Position numbers and translations under genes: made by a program. 64,000 nucleotides of DNA from Norana najaformis (lineage: Eukaryota > Annelida > Clitellata > Crassiclitellata > Hormogastridae), in contig OZ029915.1 in the NCBI GenBank assembly GCA_964023275.1, forward strand, positions 39,875,238 to 39,939,237, read 5' to 3'. Within the stretch, counting starts at the first letter, position 1. Each line of letters opens with the position of its first letter. Shown here in pieces: positions 1-11,675 of the stretch. The notes below the pieces were generated by a model. The model worked only from the letters and a program-made list of their open reading frames with translations, did no database searches and was not told the DNA's origin.

Positions 1-113
1 TTTTGACTGAGCGCCTGTGAATAAGCTGGTTCCCGCGACTTAGCTTTTGTTGAGCGCTGTAGAAATCTCGAGATTACGATTACGATTACGATCTATTTTC
101 CAAAAATCTTATC
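1..113 (+). mobile_element. LINE 3' end with (GATTAC)n tail, copy 1
   Basis: This is the 3' end of a non-LTR retrotransposon family seen many times in the window. Here it runs from TTTTGACTGAGCGCCTGTG to GCGCTGTAGAAATCTCGAG and ends in repeats of GATTAC. The copies at 13330-13680 and 27731-28310 show that the same 3' UTR follows the C-terminus of a LINE reverse-transcriptase ORF. The copy probably continues off the left edge of the window. Confidence 0.8.
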
Positions 114-331
114 CTGCTTCTTCCTCTTCCCCTTATCTCTCTTCTCGCTTCAATTTCAAACACCATCCACCGTAGCCATCCGACTGTCTGACTATCTGAC
201 TTCTGGATCTTGACCTGGAACCGAACCCTTTTGCCTATCGATTTTGTTTTGACTGAGCGCCTGTGAATAAGCTGGCTCCCGCGACTTAGCTTTCGTTGGG
301 CGCTGTAGAAATCTCGAGATTACGATTACCA
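114..331 (+). mobile_element. LINE 3' end with (GATTAC)n tail, copy 2
   Basis: A longer copy of the same 3' UTR lies head-to-tail after copy 1. It includes the upstream block (CACCATCCACCGTAGCC, then a CTGACTGTCTGAC-like stretch, then GACCTGGAACCGAACCC) before the shared end block and a short GATTAC tail. The direct adjacency suggests either insertion into the tail of copy 1 or a tandem duplication. Confidence 0.8.
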
Positions 332-430
332 TAAAACCATAGGCTTCAGTTTCGGGTCATACTCAGCTGTTAGGGTTCGGGTGAGAAGGTCGTGTCCGTT
401 CTGTTATTACGTGGTGTTCGTGTCCATAGA

Positions 431-478
431 TATAAAATTATATATATGGTCGTTTCCCCTTCCCCAGTGTTGACGTCA
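431..478 (+). promoter_or_regulatory. TATA-like box and perfect CRE upstream of Jun
   Basis: A TATAAAA stands at 431-437 and a palindromic TGACGTCA (the CRE/ATF consensus, also bound by Jun-ATF dimers) at 471-478. A CRE half site, TGACGTG, lies at 762-768. They lie about 570-610 bp upstream of the Jun ATG, so they could be a core promoter with a long 5' UTR, as vertebrate c-jun has. The transcription start cannot be read from sequence. Confidence 0.4.
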
Positions 479-1027
479 TCGAACTATTTCTCTGTTTGAT
501 TTACGAGCATAATGGCCTGCGCTGGGTGCTTAAGAAGTATGAAGGTTACGATTACGATTACAAATTAACAATTGGAAACTGGTTGTGGTTCCTTGGAGCG
601 TGTCGTTGTCAACTTTAGGCATTTCGTTGTGTTGTTATAGATGGCGATGCGTTGATCAGCGTGTCCGAATGCTTGATCGTAATATATATATTCTGGGGTT
701 CGTGAGTGATTCATCGTCATGTAGGGCGTGGTAAATTCCGTCGCCTACGATGAGAGGTCGATGACGTGACAGGTGGTGGTTGTCGATGTGTCCTACTATT
801 GGGGAAGTGAATTTGTACAGTTAAAGTTGGTCGAGAATGTTATCGCTTTCCTAGGATTTACTGATAAACACTGACATAATATTCGGCAACAACCGCCGTA
901 GACGTGCGTGTGCGCCTGTCACCTGACCTGCCCTCTGGATCGCGGCCAGAAATCTCGTAAACTTTCGTTCGGCGCTGAAAAACCGAGTTTTACCTTACGT
1001 TACAGAGAGGATCGGTCACTCTGCGTG

Positions 1028-1034
1028 TGAGTCA
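1028..1034 (+). promoter_or_regulatory. Consensus AP-1 site just before the Jun ATG
   Basis: The heptamer TGAGTCA, the exact TRE/AP-1 consensus, lies 8 bp upstream of the start codon of Jun. Autoregulation through a TRE is established for vertebrate c-jun, though there the site is in the promoter. Here it would be in the 5' UTR, so a regulatory role is inference. Confidence 0.35.
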
Positions 1035-1042
1035 TCGCGGTC

Positions 1043-1987
1043 ATGGAAAAGACGATGTACGACAGTAGAGACGAACTGAAACGGAAGAAAAGTAGCTTCA
1101 CTTTGGACTTGACTGATAGCGGGAAGAAACCCGTACGACCTCAGATGCTCGACCCGAGGGAGGGGCTGCTGTCGTCTCCCGATGTCGGTCTTCTCAGATT
1201 GGCCACTCCGGAGTTGGAACGGTTCCTTATTCAGCAGAACACACCCACAGTCCTCACGCCGACACAGCTTGTCATGACGAAGGCAGCAACTGAAGAACAG
1301 GAAGCCTATGCCCGTGGGTTTGTCGATGCTCTTTTAAATATGCATCGGCAACGCAGTCCCCTTTTACATTCGGCCGGCGGTCTAGTTCGAGTTGATGGCG
1401 ACCAGTTGGGGTCTCCGTCATTTGTTACACTTACACCAGTTCAGTTCCACCCTGACTCTCTCAGAAATCGACCTGAGCTCCCCCTTGGACCGGGAGAATT
1501 ACCGGTAGGCCTAACAGCACTCCCAGTCATGGTTCCACCAACAGCTATGAATCGTCCACCATCCAATTCAATACCAATCCTTCAGACAAAACAAAACTCA
1601 GTGAATGACCATCACCTCAATGTCCCACCCTCTGGGCACCACCCCAGCGCCCCACCGTCTGTAATTCACCGAGGAAAGGAGTTGTCGCAGACCGTACCAG
1701 TCCTTGACCTGACACGCTCTGTGTCACCAATCGACATGTCAAGCCAGGAACGCATCAAACTTGAGCGACGGCGGGAGAAAAATCGTAATGCCGCCCAAAA
1801 GTGCAGAACGCGAAAAATCGAACGTATTCAGAGACTGGAAGAACGAGTGCAGGAACTGAAAGGCCAGAACACTCGTCTGGCACAGACGGCCAACGAACAA
1901 CGTGAACACGTGGCAAGGCTAAAACAGCAGATTGTGGAGCACGTTAGTAGTGGTTGTCAGGTAATGATGTTACATGACACGATGTGA
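1043..1987 (+). CDS. JUN: Jun family bZIP transcription factor (AP-1)
   Basis: A 314-residue intronless ORF, close to c-Jun in length (331). It is a nuclear transcription factor that binds TRE/CRE sites as a homodimer or with Fos/ATF partners. Residues 14-26 form a JNK-docking-like delta segment ([13 protein letters not shown]). SPDVGLL at 45-51 and TPEL at 55-58 match the two JNK target sites of c-Jun (S63 and S73, the second being Thr here). TPTQ follows at 72-75. The basic region is at about 242-258 with [12 protein letters not shown] (c-Jun has NRIAASKCRKRK). The zipper has d-position residues L265, L272, L279, Q286, L293 and keeps the a-position Asn276. The C-terminus carries the Jun-typical HVSSGCQ. 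The fourth zipper Leu is replaced by Gln. Lack of introns is typical of vertebrate jun genes too. The start was chosen as the first ATG in frame, 8 bp after an AP-1 site. Confidence 0.96.
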   Translation: MEKTMYDSRDELKRKKSSFTLDLTDSGKKPVRPQMLDPREGLLSSPDVGLLRLATPELERFLIQQNTPTVLTPTQLVMTKAATEEQEAYARGFVDALLNMHRQRSPLLHSAGGLVRVDGDQLGSPSFVTLTPVQFHPDSLRNRPELPLGPGELPVGLTALPVMVPPTAMNRPPSNSIPILQTKQNSVNDHHLNVPPSGHHPSAPPSVIHRGKELSQTVPVLDLTRSVSPIDMSSQERIKLERRREKNRNAAQKCRTRKIERIQRLEERVQELKGQNTRLAQTANEQREHVARLKQQIVEHVSSGCQVMMLHDTM

Positions 1988-4780
1988 AATAACCCAGTTT
2001 GACATGACACCACGTGATGATGGATGAAAGAAATTTCATGTGACACAATCTACTCCAGTGAAAGATGAAGATTTTTGGACATTGTATGCACTAACACAAA
2101 TATTGGCTGCAGATGTTGTGCAGTTGTCTGTGAGATGTCTGCCATAGCAGCAGAATACTGTTTCAACTCGTCTGCCATTATCTCAGGGATCATTTTAAAA
2201 TAATTTTAACAGTTTGGACAGATTGTCTGTTGGTGGTTTGTTTCAAAGCTTCAATGCAGGTTGTAATGAAATGTAAGAGAGTGGTAGATAGTTCCTGAAG
2301 TGTACGATCGTTTGCACAAACTGCTGCATATAAACAGTGACAGAACTGATGTAGAAAGTCAGAGCGAGTCTGACTCTCAACACATTTAGCTCGATATTGT
2401 TTTGTTTCATCCGTAATTGTGTAAAAAAATTTCATTGCGTGACTGCTCATAATTTTATCTAGTGCCTTGATGAACTGTAGCTTTATGAACATGTAAATTA
2501 GTATATTCATTTATTTCTGTTTTTCTGCTTAAAAAGATCACTGATAATAGTATTTGTAGGAAATTGGCTGTTTCTTTTTTCATAAATGTGGAGTATCTTA
2601 GCAAGGCAATTTTTTCGTGACTTCTTGTAACTCTAAAACATTTTGGTTTTGCAGAAACCTTAATAGCTGTCAAGCAGTCATGTTGGTTGGGACTTGCTTG
2701 GTCTTTTGGGATATGGCAGATGTTGGGTTGTTAAGAAGGTTGATGTTTGTTTTGACACTTTGAAACAGCTTGTTGAAATTTGTTTTTGCATATAATGCTA
2801 AGAAATTGTGCTGAAATGCTGCCAATGAAATATGCTACTTTCTCATTAGGTGTAAGTAGCACGATAAGTAATGATGTTATTTTGTGTTGTTATTGTATGC
2901 ATAGAACATTAGGTGGCTGAATTTGATTATGACTAATATGTGAATATAAATGCAGTTAGCATGAGAATAAATTTCTAAGGCAGTAGCTTAATTTAGAAGT
3001 TATTTACTAGCATATCTATACACCAGTCTGTATGTATGTATGTACCGGTATGTTTTGGAACATGGAATTCCCATAGTGTAAGCAAAAACATAATGTGATA
3101 GCCAATGCCATCACCAGCCATGATCTGGATATCTCTGTCATGGTTGTGAAAGATGACACGAATCTGCTTCAGATGTCGAATTAATTAAGAAGACCTACAC
3201 TTACAGGGTATCATATTGTAGATGTGCCCCCCTATAATTCTGATCTGCTTACATTTGTTTGGGGAGAGGGCAGTGGGATTGCCTTGTTGAACTTTCCTCT
3301 TGGAGCATCTTCCGTAGTACATATGTACTGTAGCATTTGACTTTGCTCTGCATAAATTTTCATACTACATTAAACCAGGCTTGTTCAGATCAGTTAGCCA
3401 CGTGTGCAGCCCTTCTGAAAGTACTTAAAAGGTGCTATATTAAGTATCTTGATGCACGTGTTCATGCATTCATTCACTGATAGATACATGCATGTATACA
3501 TACTTACACACATATATATCTAAAACCAGTTTATCTCTGTCTAGAATGTTTTTATTAATAACACAGAATGAAATTATGAAAATTTGTTGGAGATTTTTAT
3601 AGTGACTGATCTTGCAAAGTTCCCCACTTAGAACTTGAATCTGATCTTGAAAACTGTAATCAAATGATGATATAGAACTTGAAAAAAGTGTCTTTTTGTA
3701 GCCTTGCTAGTACTGCAGAATAAGTAGATCCATAATAACATCTGCTGAAAGACAGAGTTGGGATTAGGCGGTTTTAAAGCTGCAAATAGGCTTGAGAACG
3801 TTTTGGACTGCATCTGTACATGTATATAAATATAGCGGAAATCTTGCCTTGGAAGCAAACCTGACCCAATGTTTATTTGAAGAATTATGTCTCAACTTAC
3901 ATATAATTCAGTTTTTTTCAAATGAGCTTTTTGTCGCTGATGCATTTAAATTACAATTTACTTGCTATTCATGTTCACTAGGAAAACTTTGAAACATTTT
4001 GAGACATCTTCCTGTGATGTGTGACACACATAACAGTACTAAAAATGTGAATTTTAAATGTTTTGATGCAATTCAGGTGAATTGTTTTTTGTTAAAATAG
4101 TTTGGTGGATAAATGGAAGAGCAGCTTTAACCGTTTCCTGCCACTGTGGTACAATTATACATAAATTGATTAACATTTATGATTGGAATGTATTAAATCA
4201 CCTTCTGAGGTAGAAGTTTGACATTACAGATAAGATCTTTGCTTGCATCTTTTAAAGTTAGTTAAAACTTTTATAAGAATAATGGATAAAATATATTGTA
4301 ATATACATTACTTATGAATTTAATCTGAATGTAAGATACATGTATTCATAGGAATTTGATGAAGTGTCCTATTATTTTCTGATATGTTGTGCATTTTATG
4401 AAGTATCCTTTTGTGTTATGATATTTTATCTAATAATTTGTTTGATTGAAAATTAAGCTGGTTAATTAGATAAAAATAAGTAAATCATGGTTATGAGTAT
4501 CGCATTAATTAAAATGAGATGTAACAAAGAATCTATATCTTCCTAAGTAACCAAAGTACATGTATCATGCATCATTTAGGCTTGCAGAGTCCGCCATCTG
4601 CATGCTCAGGTCAATAATAATATTAGTCATGTAGACACTTGATATGGCACCTTTAGAATTGATAATTTATTTTAACACCTACACAAGTGAAGTGTAAATG
4701 GTGTTAAAGTTCATTCAGACCAAAAAGATATCAGCAGGCACTGTAAACAGATTACTCTTCTTTCCCTTATTGGTCCTGCA
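1988..4780. other. AT-rich 3' flank of Jun
   Basis: No gene recognised. The proximal part should be the Jun 3' UTR. An AATAAA at 2966-2971 is a possible polyadenylation signal. Short TATG/ACATACAT-like runs occur near 3030-3050 and 3485-3515. The open frames here are AT-rich and match nothing I know. Confidence 0.6.
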
Positions 4781-4960
4781 GATCCAGTTTCGAGCACCAC
4801 CCACCATAGCCGTGTGACTGCCTGCCTCTCGGATCTTGACCTGGAACCGAACCCTTCTTGCCTGTTGATTTTGTTTTGACTGAGTGCCTGTGAATAAACT
4901 GGTTCCTGCAACTTGGCTTTCGTTGGGTGCTGTGGAAATCTTGAGATTACAATTACTAGA
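4781..4960 (+). mobile_element. LINE 3' end, GATTAC-tailed family
   Basis: Same two blocks as the copy at 114-331, including CTTGACCTGGAACCGAACCC and the CTGTGAATAAACTGGTTCC end block, finishing in GATTACAATTAC. Several CpG to TpG changes mark it as an older copy. Confidence 0.8.
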
Positions 4961-5754
4961 AGTCTCTAGTGGTGGGCTCCCACACATCTGTAACTGACCA
5001 CGTTCAGAGGATGAGGGATGACGATGGGCAGAGGTCCATCTGCGGAACATGTAATTCCACTGTCCAGCCTTGCCTTGTAGATGGTAGAAGACGCAGTCTG
5101 GATAGATCAGCAGAAAACATGTTGTCAAAATATGTAATGTAATATAATGGGCTTAATTGCTGATGCTGTGTTGTAAGGTGATTGGATGTTTATGTAACAC
5201 CACTAAACGAACTTTGCAGGCTTTACTTCGTATTCTGTGTAGTCACATTCAGTCTTAGATATTAGGAAAAGTTGGTATGTGTATACATACAGATACACAG
5301 TGACTGTATACATACATATATGTATATATATATATCTTGTCTAGATGAAATAGGACTCTATCCTGTGATCTTGTTGCTAGAACTGCTTTGTTAATAAAAT
5401 TTTGAATATTTTTATGCTGATATACGGAAAAGCGCTAACATTGTTGAATGAACATTATGTGCAAATGAAACGTGTGAAAAAGAAATCCTTGAAAATCCGT
5501 TCAGAATTGCAAATGTTTTCTTTTCATTTTTTTAATGTCCAGAATGTCCTCGGGGAAGGTTATGACTTAAATTGGCACAAGTTATGGTAGTATTTATATG
5601 CAGGAAAACTGTTCAAGATCAGAAATTATAACATTGTTAAAATAAATGATCAATTCTAAAAATGTACAGATAAGGAGTCTCGAATTGGCCACTTAAACAG
5701 GTGTTTGATTTATGACAGCAAACTTTCTACTTGTGAAGAAATAAATCTTGGAAT

Positions 5755-6220
5755 ATCCTGGCAGGATGTGAACCACAAACCACTCGGTTGTCGTCCAGTG
5801 CACTAACCACTAGATTTTCATACACATCAGATCTGCATGAGAAATACAGATGTTTCAAAACCTTGTGACCTCTGCATCACTTTGTTCTGTCATCACTGGC
5901 TTCATGTCTTCAGTTGTGATTATCTCCTTTTGATGGAAATTGTTGTCCGGACTCTCATTAATTCCATATAGGCCTGATAGATCTATTGGACTCTTGTCTA
6001 TTGGACTCTCATTAATTTCATTTAAATCTATCAGGCCTATATGGAATTAATGAGAGTCCGGACAACAATTTTCATCAAAAAGAGAAAATCACAACTGAAG
6101 ACGTGAAGCCAGTGATGACAGAACAAAGTGATGCAGAAGTCACAAGGTTTTGAAACATCTGTATTTCTCATGCAGATCGGATGTGTGAAAATCTTGTGTT
6201 TAGTCCACTGGCCTGATAGA
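5755..6220. repeat. Long inverted repeat (hairpin) with tRNA-like sequence at its left edge
   Basis: Left arm 5830-5982 and right arm 6026-6178 are each 153 bp and are reverse complements with about 5 mismatches by eye. Weaker complementarity continues outward to about 5793 and 6220. The 43-bp loop contains the dodecamer TCTATTGGACTC twice. On the minus strand, 5755-5815 resembles the A box and B box of a tRNA (GGTTAGTGCACTGG, then GTGGTTCACATCC), as in tRNA-derived SINEs. It may be a fold-back element or an inverted duplication of a SINE-bearing segment. A read-through transcript would form long double-stranded RNA. Confidence 0.85.
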
Positions 6221-6289
6221 TCGACTTATGGTCCAGAGTTTTGGATTTCTTATTCAAATTTGCTCTTTTGGTTCTCTGTTTTGTCATTC

Positions 6290-6445
6290 AAGGGGTTTGA
6301 GTGCTGGGCTTGTGATGTGGAGAGTACATGTTCGAGCCTCCGCTGAGATAGTTACTGTGTAAGGACCTTGAGTACACTCACAGTTGCTCAGCGCCATCAA
6401 TTGATGCTTAGTTATTAGATAGTGGAGCTTAATAAATGCAGAAAT
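6290..6445 (+). mobile_element. tRNA-derived SINE fragment
   Basis: The plus strand has a tRNA-like head with a B box, ATGTTCGAGCCTCC (consensus GGTTCGANNCC). A body block follows, TGTGTAAGGACCTTGAG then CATCAATTGATGCTTAG, that recurs at 54225-54365. The A box is weak. Sequence just after it (TGGACTGCAGTTTCA, about 6541) also recurs near 44850, suggesting a third shared block. Confidence 0.55.
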
Positions 6446-7169
6446 TATAATAACATACAAAAAGTCATACTTTCTAACTTGCATCCATCATAACCAATCT
6501 TCTGGTCTTTTGTGCTAACCTATCCAAAGGATTGTTAATATGGACTGCAGTTTCACTAAGAGCGACCATCAGTTGGTACCTTGTGTGTTACGATGGTGGC
6601 ACTATGAAAGTCTTTTGATTACATGGTTTTGTTCAGTGCTACCCAAATCCTGCTTAGTTTTCCTTGTGGTTATAACATTGTCTTCTGCAGTCCTTTAATC
6701 CTACTTCTTCTGCCATTCTCCTTATATTTCTTAACAGATTTCCATCCTCAGCATGTCTTTTCTGGGTCACAAAACCGCTTTTCCTCAATTGCTCAACATG
6801 GTCTGTTGCTTGTTTAGCCTTCAATATTCATTGACTCCAGTTGTTTAATCATTAAAACTGATACATACATATTGTCTTTAACAAGTTTGAATTTGACTTC
6901 CAGTAGTTTTGATTTTTAACTGCATTTCTTCAGTATCTTGGAAAAGATAAACCTAGACATCATCTTACTTACAGAAGCAGTCAAGCCAGACTTTCAAGGC
7001 TAAGACTGGCTCAGGTCGAAATCAAGCTGCATATAATGGTACCTGACACAGCAGTATGAGCTGAGTAACAAAGAGCAAAAACCAGGGTGAAACTCCTTTA
7101 CGTGTAGGTTTTATTATTTTAAAGCAGAAATTTCAAGTGATGGGTTAGTGCACTGAGTTCGTGGCTCAG

Positions 7170-7800
7170 AGTCATTAGAGAGGTGGTGTGGCTAGAGCCA
7201 TAAGAGCAAGTGTACTCTTAGGAAGTGAGCAAGGTAGTGCATGCAAGTCAGGAAGATGGGAAAGGCAGCTGTGGGTGACAAATGGTGATGCAATTTCTTG
7301 ATTGCAACTAGTAGAGTAAACGTAAATGCAAATCTGTGAAATTTCTCGGGGCCACACGAAAGCCGTGTCAGGGAGACCAGCTTGTCCACCAGAACTATAT
7401 AAAATCAAGTCCACAAGTGCCAAGTTGTTTGGTCAGTTTTGGTGCTAGGTCAGAATCCGGGAGCCAAGCCAGGAAGGCAACATTTGCAGAGTGGGCAGGT
7501 GAAAAGAATTAACAGGATGGGACCCAGAAAAGAACACCGAGGAACACTACTACAGGTGAGAGAGTGAGGATTAGACGAGTGTGGGGCAGCATTAAGAGCA
7601 AAAGAACAAGAGGAAAGGTAGGACTTGATCCAAGATAGGGCAGTTCCCAAGATTCTGAATACAGTGAAGCATTTGTCAAGGACTTCATGATCTATGGTAT
7701 CGAAGGCAGCAGATGCCTAAAAGACAGAGGCAAAAGACTTGTTAACGACCCATCGCCAAGACAGTTTTGATGAACAGTGAGGATCGGAGAATTTCAGTGG
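7170..7800 (-). mobile_element. Degenerate LINE reverse transcriptase
   Basis: On the minus strand, about 7700-7450 encodes reverse-transcriptase landmarks: SAAFDTIDHEVL (motif A region), then ALSWIKSYLSS, then PRCSFLGPILLILFT (motif B region, with the usual PQGSVLGPILF worn away). Stops and frame changes interrupt it and the YADD motif is not clear. The CR1/L2-like pattern is a family-level guess. The part at 7310-7465 has a second copy at about 37430-37575. Confidence 0.75.
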
Positions 7801-10800
7801 AGTGGTGCTTGGTGAAGGCAGATTGTTCGGGATTTTCCTGGTTGTTACAGGAAAGATAATTAGCGAGGTGACAGATGATATCTATTCTGAGAATTTACAT
7901 AGGAAAGTTAATTTTAGCTGTGCTGACAGGACTTACACATTATCGAAACAAATCAATCCTTCACATTACAGGAATGGTATTAATAACCTGACTCAAACGA
8001 CACTGTTTGGGTTAACCCCGCCCCATCACATGACCACTTTCTGGGACTTGTTAATACTTACTATACTTAAAAGTTTTCTACAGAACTGTTTGGCCCAGTC
8101 TAACCATTGGAACAGGACAAGGTTCTCAGCCTTCATTTCTCAGATTTTGAGTAAATATTATCCAGTAATGGATTTCACAGCAAGGCCTAAACCAATATCA
8201 TAATAAAAGAATTGTTCTACCAAGTTGGGTATCTGGAGGGACAAAGAATCAACAAACCAAGACAACAAAGAAATGAAACTTTAGAAACTTTATTGCTTTT
8301 CTTTTCTGTATTTCTTTTCTGTATATCTTTTGTTTTCTTTTTTAATTCATATTTTTTCTTGATATTTCATTGTCCATCAGTTAGATTTACTAACTAAAAA
8401 ACAGTACAAATTTCAGTGCAATCTAAAAGTGAACAATGACAATCGATTGAAAATATATAAAAAGAATGTGAATGGAAGTATGCAATGCCCTGAAAACAGT
8501 TTTAACCAATTAAAAAAGAGAAATTTCATTTGTAAGAACTTGAAATGAGACTGTTAAATAAATCAAACAAAATTAAAGCAAGATTACCTGCAAATATCTG
8601 TAAGTAAAAAATTAGAATGGCCAGAATGCTAATTATCATATGAAGTTAAAACCGGTAAATAAAATATAATCAGAAAAGCCAGAATCTGGTTCATTCACTG
8701 TAGAAATCTGTTTTGAAAAAACTGAAATTACTGGATCTGAAGAAAATAATTGGCATTGACAAATCCAGTTTAAATATTAAATTAATTAAATTGACCTATA
8801 TTATAGCAAACAGAAGGTTTTACCAGAACTCTGCAATAAAATGCCACAATAAATATTCACAAAAACAAAATGCAATTTTGCTAAATATTAACAAAACAAT
8901 CATGAGAAATTCAATTATGACTTATTCCTTTATATTTCAAGTATTTAACAAAAATAAATCTTATGTAAAAATAACAGATTCTAGATCAGGAAAATTTACA
9001 ATTACATCAATACTTAGCAATAACAGCAAACGTAACTCTAGTCTCAAAGCGTCAACTATATGCAGATAACTGTATAAGAAACAAACTGTATCACAGATTT
9101 TTTTGTATTAGGTATTTGTGGTCGTTTTGTATTGTTTGTTGACTATGTTTGTGTTCTTCATAGTTTTGTCTTTTTTGATTTTTTAAGTTTTTCATATTTT
9201 TCTTTTTTTTTTTGTAGTTTCTTTTACCATTTACACATATCCAGAGCCATCTTCAACATATCATAGCTAACATGAAATGCCATCAGAAATAACATCATAT
9301 GCACTATCTCCAACATCATTGTTAGCATTTTCAGTTTTTCTAAGTTTTTCTCTTTTTTTGGTGTTCTGAGTGAACATTTTAATATTTTCTTACAATAATC
9401 TTTTCCTATAAACAATAGCCAAATCATACATGCACAGTAAACATCAATGTCACTTTTGCCATCAATATTCATAATCATCAGCAAAATCATCAAAACATCA
9501 CTATCACCATTGCCATCAATATTCATAATCATCAGCAAAATCATCAGCCTGAAATTATACCACTGCTAAAAAAACATCACAAACTCAGCATTTAAAAAAT
9601 TAAAAACTGGAACTACTACATCAAAATTTGGAAGTCTGTTGCACAATCAGGACTGGCTAAAACAAATCAAAGTGCATTAAATCAGAGCTGAAACGATTAA
9701 TAGAACATAATTACTCTGCAATCAGATACAACTGGGACTTAATCTTTGACCAAACAACCCATCATAAAACGTCAGCAACAGACCTGAACAACCATAAAAC
9801 ACCAAAATAAATGTTACTCATTTGTAATAAAATAATTCACTAATTTGCCAAACTTGGCAACAAAATAGCCTAAATTGTGTAATTTCTTACACAACCAACA
9901 AGAACCCAACATCATGTATGGAGATCAGCAAGCAACAGGACCATGTAGGAGAAATATTATGTAAGCATTCTTACTTCAAAGTCATCATCCTTTATATCCA
10001 TAGGATAGGATTTTAAACCATTTATCACAGAATTTTAAGTAAAAAAGCTGAATAATACTCAGTGATTTATAATCTGAGAAATAATAATAATGCAAAGTCA
10101 CCATGGTTCACACTTAAAAAACTGCACCATCACAGTCACATCCATCACAGTCAGTAGCATCAACTTTCAAACATCACGTGCATTCAGTGGCATCTGTGGC
10201 GTCGTCAGAATGGCTCCCAGAAAGTCTATAAACAACAGCCAGAAGAAAATACTGGTTAAGTTCTACCGCTGAGTCTATCTACAACTAAGTCTCACCAAAT
10301 TTTAAGTAAGCAAGCCAGTATGGAAATAAAATAAAAAGAAATTATATCAATGATAAATCATGGTAGGAGCATCCGGGGCAGGTACATCCCAAGTGGCTTC
10401 TATCAAAATGTGAACAAGAATTGGCTACAAGGCTATGTTCCAGATACAACTGGTCTGGCTACCTTATACAATCTTCCTTGTCCTCTGGAATCATGGAGAG
10501 TATATCCAATTCAGAATACAGACTTTATAATCTCAGATTATACGGCTTTTATGCTAACAGAAAAAAAACAAACGCATAGGGAGTATTGCACTGCTAATTC
10601 AAAGGTAGTGGAAAAACAGCCCGGAATCAACTACGCCTTCAGTGCCTTTGCCAACCACCAACAGCATCATCCTCAAACAGCCCACTGAAATCTGTAGCAA
10701 CACACATCAACAAAATACAATTTCACAAATGCATCACACATTCAAAATTACACATTTTTACATAGTCATCTATTCGCTCCACTATACATGCATACATACA

Positions 10801-11675
10801 TAAGGCATGTACCGGTAATTAGCAATTTCAAATTATCTTTTGAGTAAAGGGGAAGTTGGTTTTCAAGGTAGGTAAACTAGAATTTTGTGAAATTTTGAAA
10901 GGAATTATGAACAGAGGCTGTGTGTGTTGGGATAAACTAATCCCTTTTCACAATTTTGAATCCAATTTTATTTTAAAAATCAACAATTTTGTCATATTTT
11001 AATGTAACAACATGATCTGCAATCTACTTTCCATTTACAGCTTATAAATTTCAGTCAATGAACTGTCATTATCAACAATATGTCATAAGCTAACTACTGT
11101 TCAGTCACTTTTGAAGTTCCTTTCACATTTTATGAAATTATGCAGTTCTTAAATGTTTTTATAAGCAAATGTTCAGAAAAACGCTTAAAGTTTCTTGTTT
11201 AAGTCACAGTATAAACATTTCTTAAAACTTTGTTTTGAATAAGAAATTTTATGCTACAAAATTCACAGACATCAGTTTCTAGTAAGCAGAAACAGCTAGA
11301 CCGACACCAACAGAAATGAAGCTGACTCTGCTCATCCCTCGTAATGACCAGGACAACCGTGGGTTATCAGGTCCTTCAGGGCCAACAAAGCCAGCTCATG
11401 TGGTGAAATCTTGTAAAAATTACATGAACACTTTTCACATCCTCAACCAATCATCCTTCCTGATTAACATTACTGCATCAATTCAGTTCTTCATTCCTAA
11501 ATGTCACTGCAACCCCTTACCCAAGTCACATGATCATAACGGGTTAGACTAAACCGTAGACTCGAAACATTACACTCTTCTAAAAAGCAGACTTAATACT
11601 TCGAACTGTACAAACAGTTTTGCTGCGCATATCGTCACCGAATTTTAAAAAAATGTCATCAGTCAAGTACCTGAA
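7801..11675. other. AT-rich gene-free stretch, 3' flank of Maf
   Basis: No gene recognised. It includes the presumed 3' UTR of the minus-strand Maf gene. A tandem duplication with a period of about 54 bp lies at about 9460-9550 (CATCAATATTCATAATCATC occurs twice). The ORFs at 8713-9069 and 10350-10688 look like composition artefacts. Confidence 0.6.

Noticed and set aside
1-340. GATTAC repeats as telomere-like or CRISPR-like arrays
   Set aside because: Repeats are few and always at the end of one LINE 3' UTR; there are no spacers and the genome is animal.
8713-9069. 118-residue Asn/Lys/Ile-rich frame
   Set aside because: Composition follows local AT content; no domain, splice or start support.
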